From: Mycobacterium attenuatum
Lineage (GTDB): Bacteria > Actinomycetota > Actinomycetes > Mycobacteriales > Mycobacteriaceae
Assembly (NCBI RefSeq): GCF_900566085.1
Contig: NZ_UPHT01000161.1
Span: forward strand, 1 to 41,401
Length of the DNA stretch: 41,401 bases
Reading direction: 5' to 3'
This document shows, piece by piece, positions 1-8,305 of this stretch. Every line of letters starts with the position of its first letter. Within the stretch, counting starts at the first letter, position 1. The notes under the pieces are model-generated. The model ran no database searches. It saw only the letters and a program-made list of their open reading frames with translations, and was not told the DNA's origin. The translations under genes were made by a program, and so were the position numbers.

Positions 1-4
1 TGAG

Positions 5-226
5 TTACACCGCCCCAGCGTCGCGCCACCACAGCCACCCTGACATCGTCGACACGCCCATCTCACGCGCCACCCGAATAAGCGGCGCCCCCTGACACAC
101 ACAGTCGAACAACGCCCGCCGTGTCAATCGCGGATGCAGATAACCACTCGACACGACAACCTCCACGATCAACGGACGTTGTCTTGACCGTATGAACCCA
201 CCCTCAAAATCTCGCGGTGAACTCAC
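5..226 (-). pseudogene. Truncated transposase N-terminus (IS30-like, tentative)
   Basis: A 73-codon reading frame starting at GTG and ending in TAA at the window edge. The C-terminal half reads like a helix-turn-helix of a mycobacterial insertion-sequence transposase: VAREMGVSTMSGWLWWRDAG. The G-V-S-x-x-x-G-W-L-W-W-R-D-A-G pattern is what I associate with IS30-type N-terminal DNA-binding regions. No catalytic DDE domain follows before the stop, so this is a remnant rather than a working transposase. It lies just downstream of cyp142 and marks the left edge of the cholesterol locus as a former insertion site. The family assignment is from memory of the motif style and is not certain. Confidence 0.4.
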
Positions 227-231
227 GTTCG

Positions 232-303
232 GCGAACGGAAACAGCCCCCGCGAACGGGAACAGCCCGCGACCGAACTCAGCCCCGCAAACGGGATCAGC
301 CCC
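232..303. repeat. Degenerate short tandem repeats of about 18 bp
   Basis: Three to four imperfect copies of a unit resembling GCGAACGGGAACAGCCCC occur in a row (starts near 232, 251, 270 and 286). They lie between the transposase remnant and the stop codon of cyp142, and the last copy overlaps the cyp142 3' end. The array may be debris of the insertion event. Confidence 0.5.
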
Positions 304-1486
304 GAACCGGCGCACTAGGCGTGAACACCACCGGCATCGACTCGAGGCCGCTGACGAAGTTCGCCGGCCGCAGCGGCAACGCATCTGAAGACGCCAGCCG
401 CAAGTCGGGCAGGCGCCGCAGCACGCGCTCCGTCATCAACGACAACTCCAACCGCGCCAGCTGATTGCCCATGCAGAAATGCGTGCCAAAACCGAATGCC
501 AAGTGGCTGTTCGGGTTTCGTTGTATATCGAATCGCTCCGGCTCGGCGAACACCGCTTCGTCGAAATTCGCCGACTCGAACAGCAGCATCATCTTCTCGC
601 CGGCCCGCAACGTCGTACCATGAAAGTCCGTGTCAGCAGTCAACATTCGGCACATGTTCTTCACCGGCGAGGTCCAGCGCAGCATTTCTTCCACCGCCGA
701 AGGCAGCAACGACGGGTCGGCCACTAGCAGCTCCCATTGGTCCCGATTGCCCAGCAGCTGCTCGGTTCCACCGCTCAACGTGTGCCGCGTGGTCTCGTCG
801 CCGCCGATCAGAATCAGCAGCGTCTCCATGACGAGCTCGTCGTCGCTGAGCCGCTCCCCGTCGACTTCGGAACGCACCAGCACCCCGACCAGATCCTCCG
901 TCGGCTCCGCACGCCGCGCTGCAATGGTCTCGCGGGTGAAATCGTTGTAGGCCGCGAAGGCATCCATGCTGACCTGGAAATCCTCTTGCGACACATGCGA
1001 ACTCAGAAACGTCACCAGGTCGTCGGACCACTGCAGGAACATGTCGCGCTGCTCCGGGCGAACCCCGAGCATGTCGCCGATCACCGCCATCGGCAACGGC
1101 GCGGCAAGGTCCCGCACAAAGTCGCATTCACCGCGTTCGCACACCGCGTCGATCAGCGTGTCGCACAGCGCCGCAATCGATTCCTCGCGGTCGCGCACCC
1201 GCTTGCGGGTAAAGCCGGCGTTAACCAGCTTGCGCCGCAACAGATGTGCGGGATCGTCCATGTCGATCATCATCGGCATGGCCGGCTGGTCGGGACGGAT
1301 ACCGCCGGCGTTGGAGAACAGCTCGGGCTGACGTTCGGCGTCGATCACCGCCTGATACGTCGACGCCGCAGCCAGCCCGTTGCGGTCGCGAAACACCGGC
1401 TGATGCGCCCGCATCCACTGGTACGCGGCGCGTGCTTCACGGCCGGCGTAGAAGGTGCCGTCGGTCAAATCGACGTCTGGTCTCAT
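296..1486 (-). CDS. cyp142: Cytochrome P450 CYP142, sterol side-chain 26/27-oxidase
   Basis: A 396-residue P450 very close to M. tuberculosis CYP142A1 (Rv3518c). These enzymes oxidise the terminal methyl of cholesterol or cholestenone to the carboxylate, a role that overlaps with CYP125. Visible landmarks are the I-helix GGDETT (about residues 228-233), the ExxR pair in EEMLR (266-270) and the heme-binding FGFGTHFCMG with the cysteine ligand at residue 338. The reading frame is open upstream to 1612, but the family start corresponds to the ATG at 1486. That ATG overlaps the stop of the preceding gene as ATGA, so the two are translationally coupled. The operon is headed by the KstR-like site at 2210. 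Confidence 0.95.
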   Translation of the reverse strand: MRPDVDLTDGTFYAGREARAAYQWMRAHQPVFRDRNGLAAASTYQAVIDAERQPELFSNAGGIRPDQPAMPMMIDMDDPAHLLRRKLVNAGFTRKRVRDREESIAALCDTLIDAVCERGECDFVRDLAAPLPMAVIGDMLGVRPEQRDMFLQWSDDLVTFLSSHVSQEDFQVSMDAFAAYNDFTRETIAARRAEPTEDLVGVLVRSEVDGERLSDDELVMETLLILIGGDETTRHTLSGGTEQLLGNRDQWELLVADPSLLPSAVEEMLRWTSPVKNMCRMLTADTDFHGTTLRAGEKMMLLFESANFDEAVFAEPERFDIQRNPNSHLAFGFGTHFCMGNQLARLELSLMTERVLRRLPDLRLASSDALPLRPANFVSGLESMPVVFTPSAPVRG

Positions 1487-2199
1487 GAAATCTCCCGAGC
1501 ATCGCCGAACGACATCTTCAAGTTCACCGCCGAAGATGACAGCGTCGCTCGCTTGGGCATACCAAGCGACGCAAGCTCTTCGGCATAGGGATGATCGCCG
1601 AGCCGCAGCCACACGCCGCCCGGCCGATAGCGCGAACCCACCGTAGACATCGTGAACTCCGTCTCGAACGTATGACCGTCGCGGTGAGCATACGAGCGCA
1701 ATTCCCGCTTGCGCGAAGTCAACGCCGAGGGAACCGGCAGGCCGCGGCGGAATTCTAGGTCGACCACGCGCTGACCAGCGGCGCTGACCTCGAAGCCGAA
1801 GCGGCCTCCTTCTCGAATCCGGAAGTCAGCCATGACTTTCGGAAATCCCCAAATCGTTCGTCCCGCTTCAAGAGTGAAGGCTTGATCGACCAGCATGTGA
1901 TGAATGAAGCCCGACTGCAGCGCGCGGAGACCCGATACCTTTGACCCAGGCTGATTGACCACCACAGTGGTACTGAATTCGTGGTAGCTGCCGAGGTCGC
2001 CGTCGATGAAGTGGGCGAGTGTCAGGGCCACGGCGGCACGGCCAGGCAGAACGTGGGCCGCCTGGAGACCGCTGTAGCCGATCAGTCGTTGGGCGGCGTT
2101 GGCGTCGACCAAGAACATGGCCATCTGCTGGGTCGCCTTGCGGACCTGCACCGGCATCGTGAGTACCGTGCCGGCGATGGTGTGCTGGGAGGCTGCCAT
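1483..2199 (-). CDS. Acetoacetate decarboxylase-like protein (Rv3519-like)
   Basis: A 238-residue protein with the beta-barrel signature of the acetoacetate decarboxylase superfamily. The segment around residues 102-125 (DQAFTLEAGRTIWGFPKVMA) carries the conserved G-R-x-I-W-G-F-P-K; Lys121 corresponds to the Schiff-base lysine region. The second lysine that follows in clostridial decarboxylase is Val here, so decarboxylase activity cannot be assumed. It resembles Rv3519, whose substrate is unknown to me. It is the first gene of a two-gene operon with cyp142 (4-nt overlap) and starts 11 bp after a perfect KstR-type palindrome, so a role in sterol degradation is inferred from context. Confidence 0.8.
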   Translation of the reverse strand: MAASQHTIAGTVLTMPVQVRKATQQMAMFLVDANAAQRLIGYSGLQAAHVLPGRAAVALTLAHFIDGDLGSYHEFSTTVVVNQPGSKVSGLRALQSGFIHHMLVDQAFTLEAGRTIWGFPKVMADFRIREGGRFGFEVSAAGQRVVDLEFRRGLPVPSALTSRKRELRSYAHRDGHTFETEFTMSTVGSRYRPGGVWLRLGDHPYAEELASLGMPKRATLSSSAVNLKMSFGDAREIS

Positions 2200-2209
2200 C
2201 CGGTCAATC

Positions 2210-2223
2210 TAGAACGTGTTCTA
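2210..2223. promoter_or_regulatory. KstR operator upstream of the Rv3519-like/cyp142 operon
   Basis: TAGAACGTGTTCTA is a full match to the published KstR consensus TNNAACNNGTTNNA, with palindromic TAGAAC/GTTCTA arms. KstR is the TetR-type repressor released by sterol CoA metabolites. The site lies 11 bp before the start codon at 2199. Confidence 0.9.
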
Positions 2224-2244
2224 ATCGCCCCGCAAGGACCGCCG

Positions 2245-3279
2245 TCAAACCAGCGCGGCAAGGTCACGGACCTGCTCAACACTGCGGGCGCTGACCACCA
2301 TCATGGTCACCCCGGACGCCTCCCAGGCCACGATCTGCTTACGCACGTAGTCGAGGTCGCCGACGATCATCGCGTCGTCAACGAGCTCGTCGGGGATCAC
2401 CGCGGCGGCCTGGTCCTTGCGCCCGGACCGGAACAGCTTGGTCACGTCGTCGACCACTTCCGCGTAACCCATCCGGCGGTAGACGTCGGCGTGGAAGTTG
2501 GTGTCCTCCGCGCCCATACCGCCCATGTACAGCGCCAGGAACGGCTTGATGCCGGTAAACGCCGCCGCCCGGTCCTCGGTGACCACTACCTGCGCCGTCG
2601 CGCAAATCTCGAAGTCCGCCCGGGAGCGACGAGCCCCCGGCCGGGCGAAACCCTCGTCGAGCCACTCGTTGTACATCGAAGCCACGCGCGGTGTGTAGAA
2701 GATCGGCAGCCAGCCGTCGCAGATCTCGGCGGCCAGCGCGACGTTCTTGGGTCCCTCGGCGCCCAGCATGATCGGCAGATCGGCGCGCAGCGGGTGGGTA
2801 ATGGGCTTCAACGCCTTGCCCAGCCCGGTTGTGCCCGCGCCGGTCAGCGGCAGGGGATAGTGGGGGCCGTCGCTGGTCACCGGCTTCTCCCGAGCCCACA
2901 CCTGGCGCACGATGTTGATGTATTCCCGGGTGCGCGCCAGCGGCTTGGGAAACCGCTGGCCGTACCAGCCCTCGACCACCTGCGGGCCGGACACGCCGAG
3001 CCCTAGGATGTGGCGCCCACCGGACAGATGGTCCAGCGTCAGAGCCGCCATCGCACACGCCGTCGGAGTGCGCGCGGAAAGCTGCACCACCGAGGTGCCC
3101 AGCCGCACCCGCCGCGTGGCCGAACCCCACCAGGCCAGCGGGGTGTAGGCGTCCGAGCCCCACGCCTCGGCGGTGAACACGGCGTCGAATCCGGCTTCCT
3201 CGGCGGCGGCGACGAGCTCGGCCGCGTTCTCCGGGGGCTGCGCACCCCAGTACCCCAGCTGCAAACCGAGCTTCATCAC
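2245..3279 (-). CDS. F420-dependent LLM-class oxidoreductase (Rv3520c-like)
   Basis: A 344-residue luciferase-like monooxygenase-superfamily protein, close to Rv3520c. The N-terminus (KLGLQLGYWGAQPPENAAEL) and the TIM-barrel core, including VRLGTSVVQLSARTP (about 58-72), LDHLSGGRHILGLGVSGPQVVEGWYG (about 82-107) and LGAEGPKNVALAAEICDGWLP, are typical of coenzyme F420-using members. The substrate is not evident; the location implies a redox step on a sterol intermediate. It is transcribed away from the tandem-DUF35/ltp4/ltp3 operon and shares with it the divergent KstR operator at 3311. There is a 45-bp gap before the next reverse-strand gene, which has its own operator. Confidence 0.85.
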   Translation of the reverse strand: MMKLGLQLGYWGAQPPENAAELVAAAEEAGFDAVFTAEAWGSDAYTPLAWWGSATRRVRLGTSVVQLSARTPTACAMAALTLDHLSGGRHILGLGVSGPQVVEGWYGQRFPKPLARTREYINIVRQVWAREKPVTSDGPHYPLPLTGAGTTGLGKALKPITHPLRADLPIMLGAEGPKNVALAAEICDGWLPIFYTPRVASMYNEWLDEGFARPGARRSRADFEICATAQVVVTEDRAAAFTGIKPFLALYMGGMGAEDTNFHADVYRRMGYAEVVDDVTKLFRSGRKDQAAAVIPDELVDDAMIVGDLDYVRKQIVAWEASGVTMMVVSARSVEQVRDLAALV

Positions 3280-3310
3280 TGCCTCCTTGCTGTGTTCTTG
3301 CTCAGATTGT

Positions 3311-3324
3311 TAGAACCTGTTCTA
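3311..3324. promoter_or_regulatory. KstR operator between divergent genes
   Basis: TAGAACCTGTTCTA matches TNNAACNNGTTNNA. It sits 32 bp upstream of the reverse-strand LLM gene start (3279) and 10 bp before the forward GTG at 3334, so one repressor dimer could control both promoters. Confidence 0.9.
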
Positions 3325-3333
3325 CTCGAAGGC

Positions 3334-4326
3334 GTGACAGCCAGCTCGAGCGGCCCGACCTTGATCGATCACCGTGAGCCGCCCCTTTCCGCGCCGTTGA
3401 CATTGTCCTTCGACTACACCCGTTCGGTGGGTCCCACCCTCGGGAAGTTCTTCACTGCGCTGCGTGAGCGCCGCATTCTGGGCGTCCGCGGATCCGACGG
3501 CCGGGTACACGTGCCGCCCGCGGAATACGACCCGCTGACCTACGAACCGCTGACCGAGATGGTACCGGTTTCGGATGTCGGCACCGTCGCATCCTGGACC
3601 TGGCAGCCGGAGCCGTTGCAAGGCCAGCCACTGGACCGTCCGTTTGCCTGGGCGCTGATCAAACTCGACGGCGCCGACACGCTGCTGATGCACGCCGTAG
3701 ATGCGGGCGAGCCGGACAAGGTCCGCACCGGCGCCCGGGTACACGTGCACTGGGCCGACGAGCCCCAGGGCGCCATTACCGATATCGCCTACTTCGCGCT
3801 GGGCGACGAACAAGAACCCGTTCCGGAAGCGACAGGCGACCAGGAGCCGGTGACCATGGTCATCACCCCGATCGAAATGACCATCCAGCACACCGCATCC
3901 CACGAGGAGAGCGCATACCTGCGGGCCATCGCGGAGGGCAAGCTCCTGGGCGCCCGCACCGGCGAAAAGGGAAAAGTCTATTTCCCGCCCCACGGGGCCG
4001 ACCCGGCCACCGGCCAGCCGACCACCGAGTTCGTCGAGTTGACGGACAAGGGCACGGTGACGACGTTCGCGATCATCAACATCCCGTTCCAGGGTCAGCG
4101 CATCAAACCGCCCTACGTGGCAGCCTACGTGCTGCTCGACGGCGCCGACATCCCGTTCCTGCACTTGGTTGCCGACGTCGACGCGCACGAGGTGCGGATG
4201 GGGATGCGCGTGGAGGCGGTGTGGAAACCGCGTGAGCAGTGGGGTTTTGGCATCGACAACATCGAGTACTTTCGGCCGACGGGAGAACCCGACGCCGAGT
4301 ACGACACCTACAAACACCACCTGTAA
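3334..4326 (+). CDS. Tandem DUF35 OB-fold protein (Rv3521-like)
   Basis: A 330-residue protein close to Rv3521. It consists of two consecutive DUF35-type acyl-CoA-associated OB-fold domains, roughly residues 20-155 and 180-320. The repeats align by eye: RERRILGVRGSDGRVHVPP against AEGKLLGARTGEKGKVYFPP, and IKLDGADTLLMHAVDA against VLLDGADIPFLHLVAD. No cysteines are present, so the zinc ribbon often found in DUF35 proteins is absent from both halves. DUF35 proteins pair with thiolase-like aldolases, as ChsH2 does with Ltp2. The adjacent ltp4 and ltp3 are therefore the likely partners. Start: GTG 3334, ten bases after the KstR operator; the in-frame TTG at 3361 is an alternative. Confidence 0.85.
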   Translation: MTASSSGPTLIDHREPPLSAPLTLSFDYTRSVGPTLGKFFTALRERRILGVRGSDGRVHVPPAEYDPLTYEPLTEMVPVSDVGTVASWTWQPEPLQGQPLDRPFAWALIKLDGADTLLMHAVDAGEPDKVRTGARVHVHWADEPQGAITDIAYFALGDEQEPVPEATGDQEPVTMVITPIEMTIQHTASHEESAYLRAIAEGKLLGARTGEKGKVYFPPHGADPATGQPTTEFVELTDKGTVTTFAIINIPFQGQRIKPPYVAAYVLLDGADIPFLHLVADVDAHEVRMGMRVEAVWKPREQWGFGIDNIEYFRPTGEPDAEYDTYKHHL

Positions 4327-4341
4327 AGGGCCTAACTGCAG

Positions 4342-5406
4342 ATGAGCGCTCGCCATGTCGCGGTGGTCGGCTTCGCCCACGCACCGCACGTCCGCCGCAC
4401 CGACGGCACCACCAACGGCGTCGAGATGCTGATGCCGTGCTTCGCCCGGCTGTACGACGAACTGGGCATCACCAAGGCCGACATCGGCTTCTGGTGCTCC
4501 GGCTCGTCCGATTACCTTGCCGGACGCGCTTTTTCATTCATCTCGGCGATCGACTCGATCGGCGCCGTGCCGCCGATCAACGAATCGCACGTCGAGATGG
4601 ATGCCGCGTGGGCGCTGTATGAGGCCTACATCAAAATTCTGACCGGCGAGGTGGACACCGCGCTGGTGTACGGCTTCGGCAAGTCCTCGGCCGGCACGCT
4701 GCGACGTGTGTTGTCGCGGCAGACCGACCCCTACACCGTCGCGCCGCTGTGGCCGGATTCGGTGTCGATGGCCGGATTGCAGGCCCGCCTCGGGCTGGAT
4801 TCCGGCAAGTGGAGCGAATTGCAGATGGCGCGGGTGGCGTTCAACGCTTTCGCCAACGCGCGCCGGGTGGACTCCGTGGAGCCGCCGATCAGCATCGACG
4901 ACTTGCTGGACCGGCCGTTTTTCGCCGACCCGCTGCGCCGCCACGACATTGCGCCGATCACCGACGGCGCCGCGGCGATCGTCCTGGCCGCCGATGACCG
5001 CGCCCGCGAGTTGCGCGAAAACCCGGCGTGGATAACAGGTATCGAACATCGCATTGAGTCGCCGTCGCTGGGTGTGCGCGACCTCACCGAATCGCCGTCG
5101 ACCAGAGCCGCGGCCCGGGCGGCCACCAAGGGTCACACCCGCAATATCGACGTGGCCGAGATCTGCGCGCCGTTCACCCATCAGCAGCTGATCCTCGGCG
5201 ACGCCATCAACTTGCCGGGGGCGACGAAGATCAATCCCTCCGGCGGTGCGCTGGCCGCCAACCCCATGTTCGTCGCCGGTCTGGAACGGATCGGCTTTGC
5301 CGCCCAACACATCTGGGACGGCTCGGCCCAGCGAGTGCTGGCGCATGCCACCAGTGGGCCTGCGCTGCAACAGAACCTGGTCGCCGTGATGGAAGGGAAC
5401 AACTGA
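4342..5406 (+). CDS. ltp4: Thiolase-like SCP-x protein Ltp4, candidate retro-aldolase subunit
   Basis: A 354-residue SCP-x/thiolase-fold protein matching Ltp4 (Rv3522). It has the N-terminal VAVVGFAHAPH, a central GFGKSS, and the C-terminal NPSGGALAANPMFVAGLERI typical of the family. The classical thiolase nucleophile context is missing, as expected of Ltp proteins, which act in steroid side-chain C-C cleavage rather than CoA-dependent thiolysis. It lies 15 bp after the tandem-DUF35 gene, and its TGA shares one base with the ATG of ltp3 (TGATG). The three probably form one complex; this is inferred from Ltp2-ChsH2. Confidence 0.9.
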   Translation: MSARHVAVVGFAHAPHVRRTDGTTNGVEMLMPCFARLYDELGITKADIGFWCSGSSDYLAGRAFSFISAIDSIGAVPPINESHVEMDAAWALYEAYIKILTGEVDTALVYGFGKSSAGTLRRVLSRQTDPYTVAPLWPDSVSMAGLQARLGLDSGKWSELQMARVAFNAFANARRVDSVEPPISIDDLLDRPFFADPLRRHDIAPITDGAAAIVLAADDRARELRENPAWITGIEHRIESPSLGVRDLTESPSTRAAARAATKGHTRNIDVAEICAPFTHQQLILGDAINLPGATKINPSGGALAANPMFVAGLERIGFAAQHIWDGSAQRVLAHATSGPALQQNLVAVMEGNN

Positions 5407-6593
5407 TGGCCGGAGCAGGAGCACACCTGGCCGCGGTACTGGGCACCGGTCAGACCAAATACGTCGCCAAGCGCCACGACGTCTCGATGAACGGCATGGT
5501 TCGCGAGGCCATCGACCGAGCCCTCGAGGATTCCGGTTCCACCTTCGACGACATCGACGCCGTCGTGGTGGGCAAGGCGCCCGACTTCTTCGAAGGCGTC
5601 ATGATGCCGGAACTGTTCATGGCCGACGCCATGGGCGCCACCGGCAAGCCGCTGATCCGGGTGCACACCGCGGGTTCGGTCGGTGGTTCCACGGGGGTGG
5701 TGGCGGCCAGCCTCGTGCAGTCCGGTAAGTACCGCCGGGTGCTGGCCATGGCTTGGGAAAAGCAATCGGAGTCCAATGCCATGTGGGCACTGTCGATTCC
5801 GATTCCGTTTATCAAGCCGGTGGGTGCCGGGGCGGGCGGCTACTTCGCGCCACACGTGCGGGCCTACATCCGTCGCTCCGGAGCCCCGACGCACATCGGC
5901 GCCATGGTGGCGGTCAAGGACCGGCTTAACGGCAGCCGTAATCCGTTGGCACACTTGCAGCAGCCCGATATCACGCTCGAGAAGGTGATGGAGTCACCGA
6001 TGCTGTGGGACCCCATCCGCTACGACGAGACCTGCCCCTCCTCCGACGGGGCCTGCGCCGTGGTGATCGGCAACGAGGAGATCGCCGACGCAAAGGTGGC
6101 GCAGGACCAGCCGGTGGCGTGGATCCACGCCACCGCACTGCGCACCGAACCGCTGGCGTACTCCGGTCGCGACCAGGTGAGCCCGCAGGCCGGGCGGGAC
6201 GCCGCCGCCGCGTTATGGAAGGCGGCGGGCATCACCAACCCGATCGACGAAATCGATGCCGCCGAAATCTATGTGCCGTTCTCCTGGTTCGAGCCGATGT
6301 GGTTGGAAAACCTGGGGTTCGTCGCCGAGGGCGAGGGCTGGAAACTCACCGAAGCCGGGGAAACCGCTATCGGCGGACGGCTGCCGGTCAACCCCTCCGG
6401 CGGTGTGCTGTGCTCGAACCCGATTGGCGCTTCCGGTCTGATCCGCTTCGCCGAGGCCGCCATCCAGGTGATGGGCAAGGGCGGCGACCACCAGGTGCCG
6501 AATGCGCGAAAGGCTTTCGGTCACGCCTACGGCGGTGGCTCGCAGTATTACTCGATGTGGGTCGTCGGTTCTGAGAAGCCGGTCACGTCATGA
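5406..6593 (+). CDS. ltp3: Thiolase-like SCP-x protein Ltp3, candidate aldolase
   Basis: A 395-residue thiolase-fold protein matching Ltp3 (Rv3523). Conserved segments are AAVLGTGQTKYVAKR at the N-terminus, VHTAGSVGGSTGVVAASLV (about 78-97), CPSSDGACAVV (about 211-221) and VNPSGGVLCSNPIGASGLIR near the C-terminus. The start codon overlaps the ltp4 stop by one base and the stop overlaps the next gene as ATGA, giving a tightly coupled operon under the KstR site at 3311. The biochemical step is not fixed by sequence; retro-aldol cleavage of a side-chain beta-hydroxyacyl-CoA is the family-based inference. Confidence 0.9.
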   Translation: MAGAGAHLAAVLGTGQTKYVAKRHDVSMNGMVREAIDRALEDSGSTFDDIDAVVVGKAPDFFEGVMMPELFMADAMGATGKPLIRVHTAGSVGGSTGVVAASLVQSGKYRRVLAMAWEKQSESNAMWALSIPIPFIKPVGAGAGGYFAPHVRAYIRRSGAPTHIGAMVAVKDRLNGSRNPLAHLQQPDITLEKVMESPMLWDPIRYDETCPSSDGACAVVIGNEEIADAKVAQDQPVAWIHATALRTEPLAYSGRDQVSPQAGRDAAAALWKAAGITNPIDEIDAAEIYVPFSWFEPMWLENLGFVAEGEGWKLTEAGETAIGGRLPVNPSGGVLCSNPIGASGLIRFAEAAIQVMGKGGDHQVPNARKAFGHAYGGGSQYYSMWVVGSEKPVTS

Positions 6594-7480
6594 CTCGGAT
6601 GAAGTACACCTGCAGCATCGCGATGGGGCCGATCGACCAGCTGATCGGCATCGCCAAGACCGCCGAGGAAGTCGGGTTCGACTCGATCGCCCTACCGGAT
6701 TCGCTTTTCCACATGGAGAAAGCGGCCGCCGATTACCCCTATACCCCGGACGGGTCGCGGATGTGGGACGAGAACACTCCGTGGGTCGACCCGTTGGTGG
6801 CTGCCGCGGCGATGGGCGCGGTCACCTCGACGCTGCGGTTCTACACCCACGTATTAAAGCTCGGCTCCCGCCAGCCGCTACTGCTGGCCCGCCAGGTGGG
6901 TTCGGTGGCCAACGTGACCAACAACCGCTTCGGTTTTGGCGTCGGAATCGGCTGGGCGCCCGAGGAATTCGAATGGTGCGGGGTGCCGTATAAGCGCCGC
7001 GGCGCGCGCGTCGACGAGATGATCGAAGTGATCAAGCTGGTGCTCGGCGGCGGCATGGTCGAATTCCACGGCGAATTCTTCGATTTCGATCGCCTGCAGA
7101 TGAGCCCGACCCCCAGCCAACCGGTGCCGTTCTACGTCGGCGGGCACACCGACGTGGCACTCAAACGGGCCGCCCGCGTCGGTGACGGCTGGTCCACCGC
7201 GATGATGACCGGCGCGCAACTGGCCGAAACCATCGGCCGGCTCACAGCACTGCGCACCGAATACGGCCGGGCCGAGCAGCCGTTCGAGATTCAGGCGGTC
7301 TGTATCGACAAGTTCGGGGTCGACGGTCATCGCGAGCTTGCCGGGATGGGCGTCACCGACAATATCGTCATGCCGTGGGTTTTCGACGGCCTGGGCTTCG
7401 ACGCGCCGCTCGACAAAAAGCAGGACTCGATGAAGCGCTTCGCGGACACCTATATCCACTCCGGCTGGCAGGACACATGA
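6590..7480 (+). CDS. LLM-class F420-dependent oxidoreductase
   Basis: A 296-residue member of the luciferase-like (F420-dependent) family, clearly distinct from the one at 2245-3279. Visible family features are the N-terminal barrel strand MKYTCSIAMGPIDQLIGIAK, the core block ARQVGSVANVTNNRFGFGVG (about 103-122), GWAPEEFEWCGVP (about 124-136), and the VPFYVGGHTDVALKRAARVGDGW segment. The ATG overlaps the ltp3 stop (ATGA) and its own stop overlaps the next ATG, so it is translated as part of the ltp4-ltp3 operon. I do not recall it directly after Rv3523 in M. tuberculosis, so it may be an accessory step in sterol or bile-acid-like side-chain metabolism (inference). Confidence 0.85.
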   Translation: MTRMKYTCSIAMGPIDQLIGIAKTAEEVGFDSIALPDSLFHMEKAAADYPYTPDGSRMWDENTPWVDPLVAAAAMGAVTSTLRFYTHVLKLGSRQPLLLARQVGSVANVTNNRFGFGVGIGWAPEEFEWCGVPYKRRGARVDEMIEVIKLVLGGGMVEFHGEFFDFDRLQMSPTPSQPVPFYVGGHTDVALKRAARVGDGWSTAMMTGAQLAETIGRLTALRTEYGRAEQPFEIQAVCIDKFGVDGHRELAGMGVTDNIVMPWVFDGLGFDAPLDKKQDSMKRFADTYIHSGWQDT

Positions 7481-7887
7481 CCCAGACGCATCCCGCGCAC
7501 GAGGCCGGCCGGCGATCCCGCGAGGCGGTAATGGCCAAGGACAAGCAGGCCTGGCTGGCGGTCTTCGCCGACGACGCCGTCGTCGAAGACCCCATCGGGC
7601 CATCGGCTTTCGATCCCGAAGGCAAGGGTCACCGCGGCCGCGACGCGATATCGACGTTCTGGGACAAGGTGATCGCGCCCACCACCAGCATCGAGTTCTT
7701 CTTTCGCGACACCTTTCAGTGCGGCGACGAGGAAGCCAACGTCGGCCACATCCTGACCACCATGGGCGGCTACCAGATCACCACCGAAGGGGTGTTCACC
7801 TACAAGGCCAATGCCGCAGGCCAGCTGGTGGCCCTGCGGGCGTACTGGGAAATGGAGCGCGCCGCCGCAACGGCCAAAAAAGCCTAG
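7477..7887 (+). CDS. SnoaL/NTF2-like protein
   Basis: A 136-residue cone-shaped-fold protein (ketosteroid isomerase/SnoaL superfamily). It has an N-terminal helical part (SREAVMAKDKQAWLAVFADD), then AVVEDPIGPSAFDPEGKGHRGRDAI, which is the usual pocket-lining loop, and alternating beta strands to the C-terminus. The ATG overlaps the stop of the LLM gene (ATGA), making it the last coupled member of the KstR-controlled operon. Possible roles are isomerisation or hydration of a steroid intermediate, but the family is too broad to assign a reaction. Confidence 0.8.
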   Translation: MTQTHPAHEAGRRSREAVMAKDKQAWLAVFADDAVVEDPIGPSAFDPEGKGHRGRDAISTFWDKVIAPTTSIEFFFRDTFQCGDEEANVGHILTTMGGYQITTEGVFTYKANAAGQLVALRAYWEMERAAATAKKA

Positions 7888-7921
7888 GTCAAGCGCCGCC
7901 GTCACGCCTACACTCTCAGGC

Positions 7922-8293
7922 GTGCCTACTGAACTGCGTTACGAGCGCTGGTTTCTCCCCTTCTCGGTGCCGCTCGGCTGCGGTCCGAAGCACAGCGAGG
8001 TGCGTGTCCAAGACGGCGCCCTGCGGGTCAAATTCGGCTGGGGATTCAACGCCGAGATCCCGCTGGCGTCCATCACAGACGCCAAGCCCAACCACGACCG
8101 GGTGTACTCCTGGGGTGCGCACGGATTCCGGGGCCGCTGGCTGGTCAACGGATCTTCCCAAGGGATCGTCGAGTTGACCGTCGACCCGCCCGCGCGGGCG
8201 AAGGTCATGGGCGTACCCGTCACGCTGAAGACGTTGTATGTCAGCGTGACCGACCCCGATGCTTTGATCGCGGAAGTCACCGGCAAGTCCTGA
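7922..8293 (+). CDS. Conserved hypothetical protein, 123 aa
   Basis: Starts at GTG 7922, 34 bp after the SnoaL-like gene. The sequence (PTELRYERWFLPFSVPLGCG, then VRVQDGALRVKFGWGFNAEIP, ending in VTDPDALIAEVTGKS) suggests a small all-beta domain, possibly PH-like, with a C-terminal helix. No signal peptide or membrane segment is visible. I do not recognise a function. It may be read from the upstream operon, but the ribosome-binding site is weak and there is no overlap. Confidence 0.65.
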   Translation: MPTELRYERWFLPFSVPLGCGPKHSEVRVQDGALRVKFGWGFNAEIPLASITDAKPNHDRVYSWGAHGFRGRWLVNGSSQGIVELTVDPPARAKVMGVPVTLKTLYVSVTDPDALIAEVTGKS

Positions 8294-8305
8294 CGAAAGC
8301 CCTTG

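Noticed and set aside
4534..5424. Long antisense open frames (for example opposite ltp4, kshA, chsH2 and fadE29)
   Set aside because: They are arginine/glycine/histidine-rich shadows of GC-rich genes whose opposite strand encodes well-recognised proteins.
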